Translations under genes and position numbers: made by a program | Shown: positions 62,120 through 64,000 of the stretch, one piece after another | How the letters are laid out: every line of letters starts with the position of its first letter | Numbering within the stretch: position 1 is the stretch's first letter | Origin: Candidatus Obscuribacter sp. | Lineage (GTDB): Bacteria; Cyanobacteriota; Vampirovibrionia; Obscuribacterales; Obscuribacteraceae | Length of the DNA stretch: 64,000 nt | Assembly: GCA_021772095.1 (NCBI GenBank) | Contig: JADYXR010000030.1 | Location: forward strand, 1 to 64,000 | Direction: 5' to 3' | The notes under the pieces: model-generated | The model's input: only the letters and a program-made list of their open reading frames with translations | What the model was told of the DNA's origin: nothing | The model's database searches: none

Positions 62120-62370
62120 CATGACGAAATTCTTTGACCGACGTTACGTAATCTTAGCCTGGCTTGGTGGGATAACTAGACGGCGGACACGCACGCAAAT
62201 GTTTTAACTGAAATTCATTATCTCGAAACGGATCTCCAGATGTCGCGCGAGTTTGATGATTCGAGGAAAAGGGCAAAGTGAAAACCCCTGATCAAAATCA
62301 GAAATTCGGTCGGCGGCATGCACTGGGCAATAATGTTTTAATGGAACGATAGTCACCCGAGCAAGGGCAG

Positions 62371-63951
62371 GTGTTTCCTTTGTCACCACGTAAGCGAGCG
62401 AGCCAGGATACCAATACTTCAGTCGGCACTGCCCGCGACAACAGCGTTTGGGGCGGTCTTGCCGATTTGCTTACGGAAAAACGCAGAACGCGTGTGACGG
62501 AAGAAGAATTTCGTCTGGATATTTTGAACGCACTGCTGCGAACGCCGCATGGTGACATAACTCCGTATGTCGAACCATTCAGATTTTTGCACGATCGCGA
62601 TCCACTGTTCTTTATTCGTCTGGCCGCCTGGTATAACGAGCTTGGCACGGTGCATGATCTCAAACAATTGTTCATCGCATTTTTGTGCACGTCGAAATTT
62701 TCGGATGAATTTCGCGAATGCGGATTAAGCATGATGGAACGCCTGCCACCATATCAGGTGCAACGTGTTCTCTACATGATTAAGGGTGAAGATCGAGGTG
62801 GCACGTTTCAAAAAGGGCTCGGGCTCAGCGTTCCTCGATCTTTTAAAACAGCGATCAGAGGCTATTTGAAGAAACGCGAATCAAGCGACGATTCATTTGA
62901 GTCGGCCGTATTGCATGCTCGCGAGGCGTTATCTACGTTGTATTGCTCGCTGAGAATCAAGCCTGGAAACTTTGCGCAAAAGGTTTTGTTCGACAACAAT
63001 CCACCGGAAGGCAGTCGTTTGCACGCTCTCAAAATGCTGAGCCGGACAACTGATACAGAAGAACAAGCTTTAATCATCGCTGATTATCAATTGCCTTATC
63101 GGGCAGCGGTTTCTGCAATCAAGTGGTTGTCACCGCCGGTGATGGTTGCGATTGTTGACGCTATGTCTCCGCAGGAACTGATCAACAATCTCGCCAGTTT
63201 AAAAAAACGCGGAGCCTTTGAGAACGAGGACATTCGCGCGTTTATTGAATGCAAACTGGAGGATGCAAAAACAGATCGTCGTGTTTCTGCGTTAAAAACT
63301 CGGCAGGCGATCAAAGCCGCAGGTCTGGACGGTGAGATGGAAAAACAGGTGGCAGCAGTCGGAGACGCGAGAATAAAATCGCTCGGAAAGGTCACGCGCT
63401 CAACTGCGTTGTTTGTTGATAAGAGCGCCTCAATGGAAGAAGCGATCGAAGTCGGCAAACAGGTGGCGAGCATCATCGCGCCGATTTGCACAAAAGAGTT
63501 GACCGTTTACGCATTCGACACAATTGCCTATCCAATCAAAGCGAAAGGCAATGAATTATCTGATTGGGAAAACGCGTTCAAGGGCATTTCCGCTAATGGC
63601 TCGACTAGCTGCGGATCGGCGCTGGAAGCGTTGATCAAAGACGGGAAACAGGTGGACCAAGTTATCGTAGTCACCGATCAGGAAGAGAATGCGCAGCCAT
63701 TTTTCGAACGAAGTCTCGTGCACTACGGTCGTCAGTTTGGCATGACACCAGATATAGTGATTGTCAATGTAGGGGCGAGTTCGACATTTCTCGAAGACAG
63801 CTTGAAAAATTATGATGTCCACGTCGACACTTATACTTTCAATGGCGACTACTACAGCCTGCCAAGCCTGATTCCATTGCTTTCGCAAGGAACACGCTCT
63901 GACTTGCTCGCCGACATAATGCGATATCCATTGCCGGAAAGAACTAAATGA
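62371..63951 (+). CDS. Ro60-like RNA-binding protein (TROVE + vWA)
   Basis: 526 residues. Residues ~25-340 are helical HEAT-like repeats of the TROVE ring. Residues ~345-520 form a vWA domain with an intact MIDAS (D350-x-S-x-S, Thr in GSTSCGSAL, D436 in TDQEE). Bacterial Ro (Rsr) binds Y RNAs and structured RNA and works with exoribonucleases in RNA quality control and stress recovery. GTG 62371 and TTG 62380 are both possible starts; each has AGG upstream. The 3' end overlaps the next gene by four bases. Confidence 0.85.
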   Translation: MFPLSPRKRASQDTNTSVGTARDNSVWGGLADLLTEKRRTRVTEEEFRLDILNALLRTPHGDITPYVEPFRFLHDRDPLFFIRLAAWYNELGTVHDLKQLFIAFLCTSKFSDEFRECGLSMMERLPPYQVQRVLYMIKGEDRGGTFQKGLGLSVPRSFKTAIRGYLKKRESSDDSFESAVLHAREALSTLYCSLRIKPGNFAQKVLFDNNPPEGSRLHALKMLSRTTDTEEQALIIADYQLPYRAAVSAIKWLSPPVMVAIVDAMSPQELINNLASLKKRGAFENEDIRAFIECKLEDAKTDRRVSALKTRQAIKAAGLDGEMEKQVAAVGDARIKSLGKVTRSTALFVDKSASMEEAIEVGKQVASIIAPICTKELTVYAFDTIAYPIKAKGNELSDWENAFKGISANGSTSCGSALEALIKDGKQVDQVIVVTDQEENAQPFFERSLVHYGRQFGMTPDIVIVNVGASSTFLEDSLKNYDVHVDTYTFNGDYYSLPSLIPLLSQGTRSDLLADIMRYPLPERTK

Positions 63952-64000
63952 CCGAGGACAAACCGGCAAAGAAAGCGCGCCCCGACGTTCGAGCAATGAT
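63948..64000 (+). CDS. Start of a downstream gene, cut by the window end
   Basis: ATG 63948 overlaps the Ro stop (ATGA) and opens a frame beginning MTEDKPAKKARPDVRAM. Only 17 residues are visible, basic and polar. It is co-translated with Ro; its family cannot be told from here. Confidence 0.5.
   Translation, partial: MTEDKPAKKARPDVRAM

Noticed and set aside
61920-62207. 95-residue + strand frame over the candidate small RNA
   Set aside because: No SD, no family likeness, overlaps the RDD gene on the other strand and the structured RNA element.

Overview
The window is about 50% GC, densely coded and bacterial. It has polycistronic strand blocks, Shine-Dalgarno (SD) sites and frequent TTG/GTG starts. 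A LolA-like protein, a lipoprotein, Tad-type pseudopilin genes, many TPR proteins and several HTTM (vitamin-K-carboxylase-like) membrane proteins suggest a large-genome, diderm environmental bacterium. A non-photosynthetic cyanobacterial relative (Melainabacteria/Obscuribacterales type) would fit. That placement is inference from gene content; there is no rRNA in the window to confirm it.

Layout. 0.4-3 kb: two coupled CNNM/CorC-type transporters (-). 3.3-6.8 kb: a small membrane protein (+), a GNAT acetyltransferase (-), and an acyl-CoA ligase with a NarL-type response regulator (-). 6.9-10.2 kb: two GT-C (GT39-like) membrane glycosyltransferases (+). 10.2-16.6 kb (-): a GH31 glucosidase, a secreted pseudo-caspase/TPR protein, a secreted thioredoxin/TPR protein and a secreted alpha/beta hydrolase. 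17-22 kb (+): a polytopic membrane protein with a repeat-rich N-terminus, TrmJ, a TPR lipoprotein and a first partner/HTTM pair. 23.5-29.9 kb (+): a Tad-like surface cluster of TadE, TadG/vWA and a TadE-collagen fusion with a roughly 620-residue Gly-Pro-X domain, each with its own leader or terminator.

30.5-36.4 kb is an HTTM island. Two divergent operons hold two more HTTM proteins, one fused to a DCC domain, and four copies of a partner membrane protein. TPR membrane proteins lie beside it. 36.4-40.6 kb (-): two more GT-C proteins and a small membrane protein. 40.8-50.8 kb (-): twin histidine-rich membrane proteins of unknown family, then a tightly packed metabolic cluster of three NAD(P)-binding SDR proteins, an Mpo1/DUF962 protein, a GH3-family adenylating enzyme, an enolase-superfamily enzyme and an alpha/beta hydrolase with a Cys nucleophile motif. 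51-54.2 kb (+): a helical, possibly heme-oxygenase-fold protein, a LolA/DUF1571-like protein, an isoprenylcysteine-methyltransferase-like protein and an SRPBCC protein. 54.3-59.1 kb (-): hemE, protoporphyrinogen oxidase and Ppx/GppA-HD. 59.2-62 kb: a YpdA-like flavoprotein, a zinc-ribbon membrane protein and an RDD protein. 62.0-64 kb: a Ro60/TROVE protein, with a candidate structured small RNA about 250 bp upstream that ends in a U-run and has a good -10 box. This RNA is a plausible Y RNA.

The most interesting items are the Ro/candidate Y RNA locus, the HTTM-partner island, the pseudopilin-collagen fusion, the pseudo-caspase, the twin His-motif membrane proteins and the GH3 cluster. All functional calls rest on reading motifs by eye; no database search was run.
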